Positions 5,069-5,124 of a stretch of 5,124 bases of DNA are shown here, piece after piece. Position numbers and translations under genes: made by a program. Source of the stretch: an uncultured Bacillaceae bacterium (GTDB taxonomy: Bacteria > Bacillota > Bacilli > Bacillales > Alkalibacillaceae); contig CALGNY010000121.1 in assembly GCA_937958375.1 (NCBI GenBank), positions 1-5,124 on the forward strand, read 5' to 3'. The notes under the pieces are model-generated. The model was not told the origin of the DNA, did not search any database, and saw nothing but the letters and a program-made list of their open reading frames with translations. Every line of letters begins with the position of its first letter. Position 1 is the stretch's first letter.

Positions 5069-5124
5069 AACTTCGAACCTTGAAAACTAAACAAAATAGC
5101 CTGATGTCAATTCGGTTTCTTTCT
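5058..5124 (+). other. 5' leader of an rRNA operon (partial, continues past the window)
   Basis: The transcript from P2 enters CCTTGAAAACTAAACAAAA at 5078-5096. This closely matches the CTTTGAAAACTRAACAAAA-type segment upstream of 16S rRNA in Bacillus and relatives, which includes the boxA-like NusB/antitermination region. No 16S 5' sequence (GAGTTTGATC) is reached before the window ends, so 16S rRNA should begin a short way beyond. No ORF occupies this stretch. The call rests on the leader motif and on the strong P2-type promoter. Confidence 0.8.

Overview
The window reads as ordinary chromosomal housekeeping DNA from a low-to-mid GC Gram-positive of the order Bacillales. The grounds are a T-box riboswitch in front of leuS, an 804-residue bacterial-type LeuRS, an MnmM/YtqB-family methyltransferase, strong AGGAGG-type ribosome binding sites, and a Bacillus-like rRNA leader at the right end. 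A Planococcaceae-like or related bacillus is my guess, but the sequence alone does not settle the family. I see no phage, transposon, CRISPR or defence genes.

Layout. Positions 1-60 hold the last 19 codons of an unidentified plus-strand gene. Its stop codon overlaps the stop of the convergent minus-strand methyltransferase gene mnmM (57-620). From about 660 everything reads rightward. A compact three-gene set follows: a 95-residue three-helix membrane protein (696-983), a GNAT acetyltransferase (1017-1505) and a 64-residue two-helix membrane protein (1510-1704). The gene-free stretch 1705-2062 is fully explained by a consensus sigma-A promoter (1734-1762) and a complete leucine T-box leader (about 1768-2022). 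The leader has a CUC specifier, an antiterminator with the UGGU bulge, and a competing intrinsic terminator. leuS (2063-4477, GTG start) ends in a strong intrinsic terminator. A separately promoted single-domain rhodanese (4636-4950) follows. The last 170 bases carry tandem rRNA-type promoters and the start of an rRNA operon leader (CCTTGAAAACTAAACAAAA at 5078-5096); the 16S gene should lie just beyond the right edge.

How the genes fit together. The theme is translation: wobble-uridine modification (MnmM), leucine charging (LeuRS, induced when uncharged tRNA-Leu accumulates) and rRNA synthesis. The rhodanese is a small sulfur-transfer protein with no proven link to the others. The GNAT and its two membrane-protein neighbours have no assignable substrate or role. 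The points most worth a second look are the near-perfect dyad centred on the -10 of the downstream rRNA promoter, the crowded inverted repeats and compressed P1-like motif around it, and the uncharacterised small membrane proteins flanking the GNAT. I did not find convincing evidence of an undescribed system.
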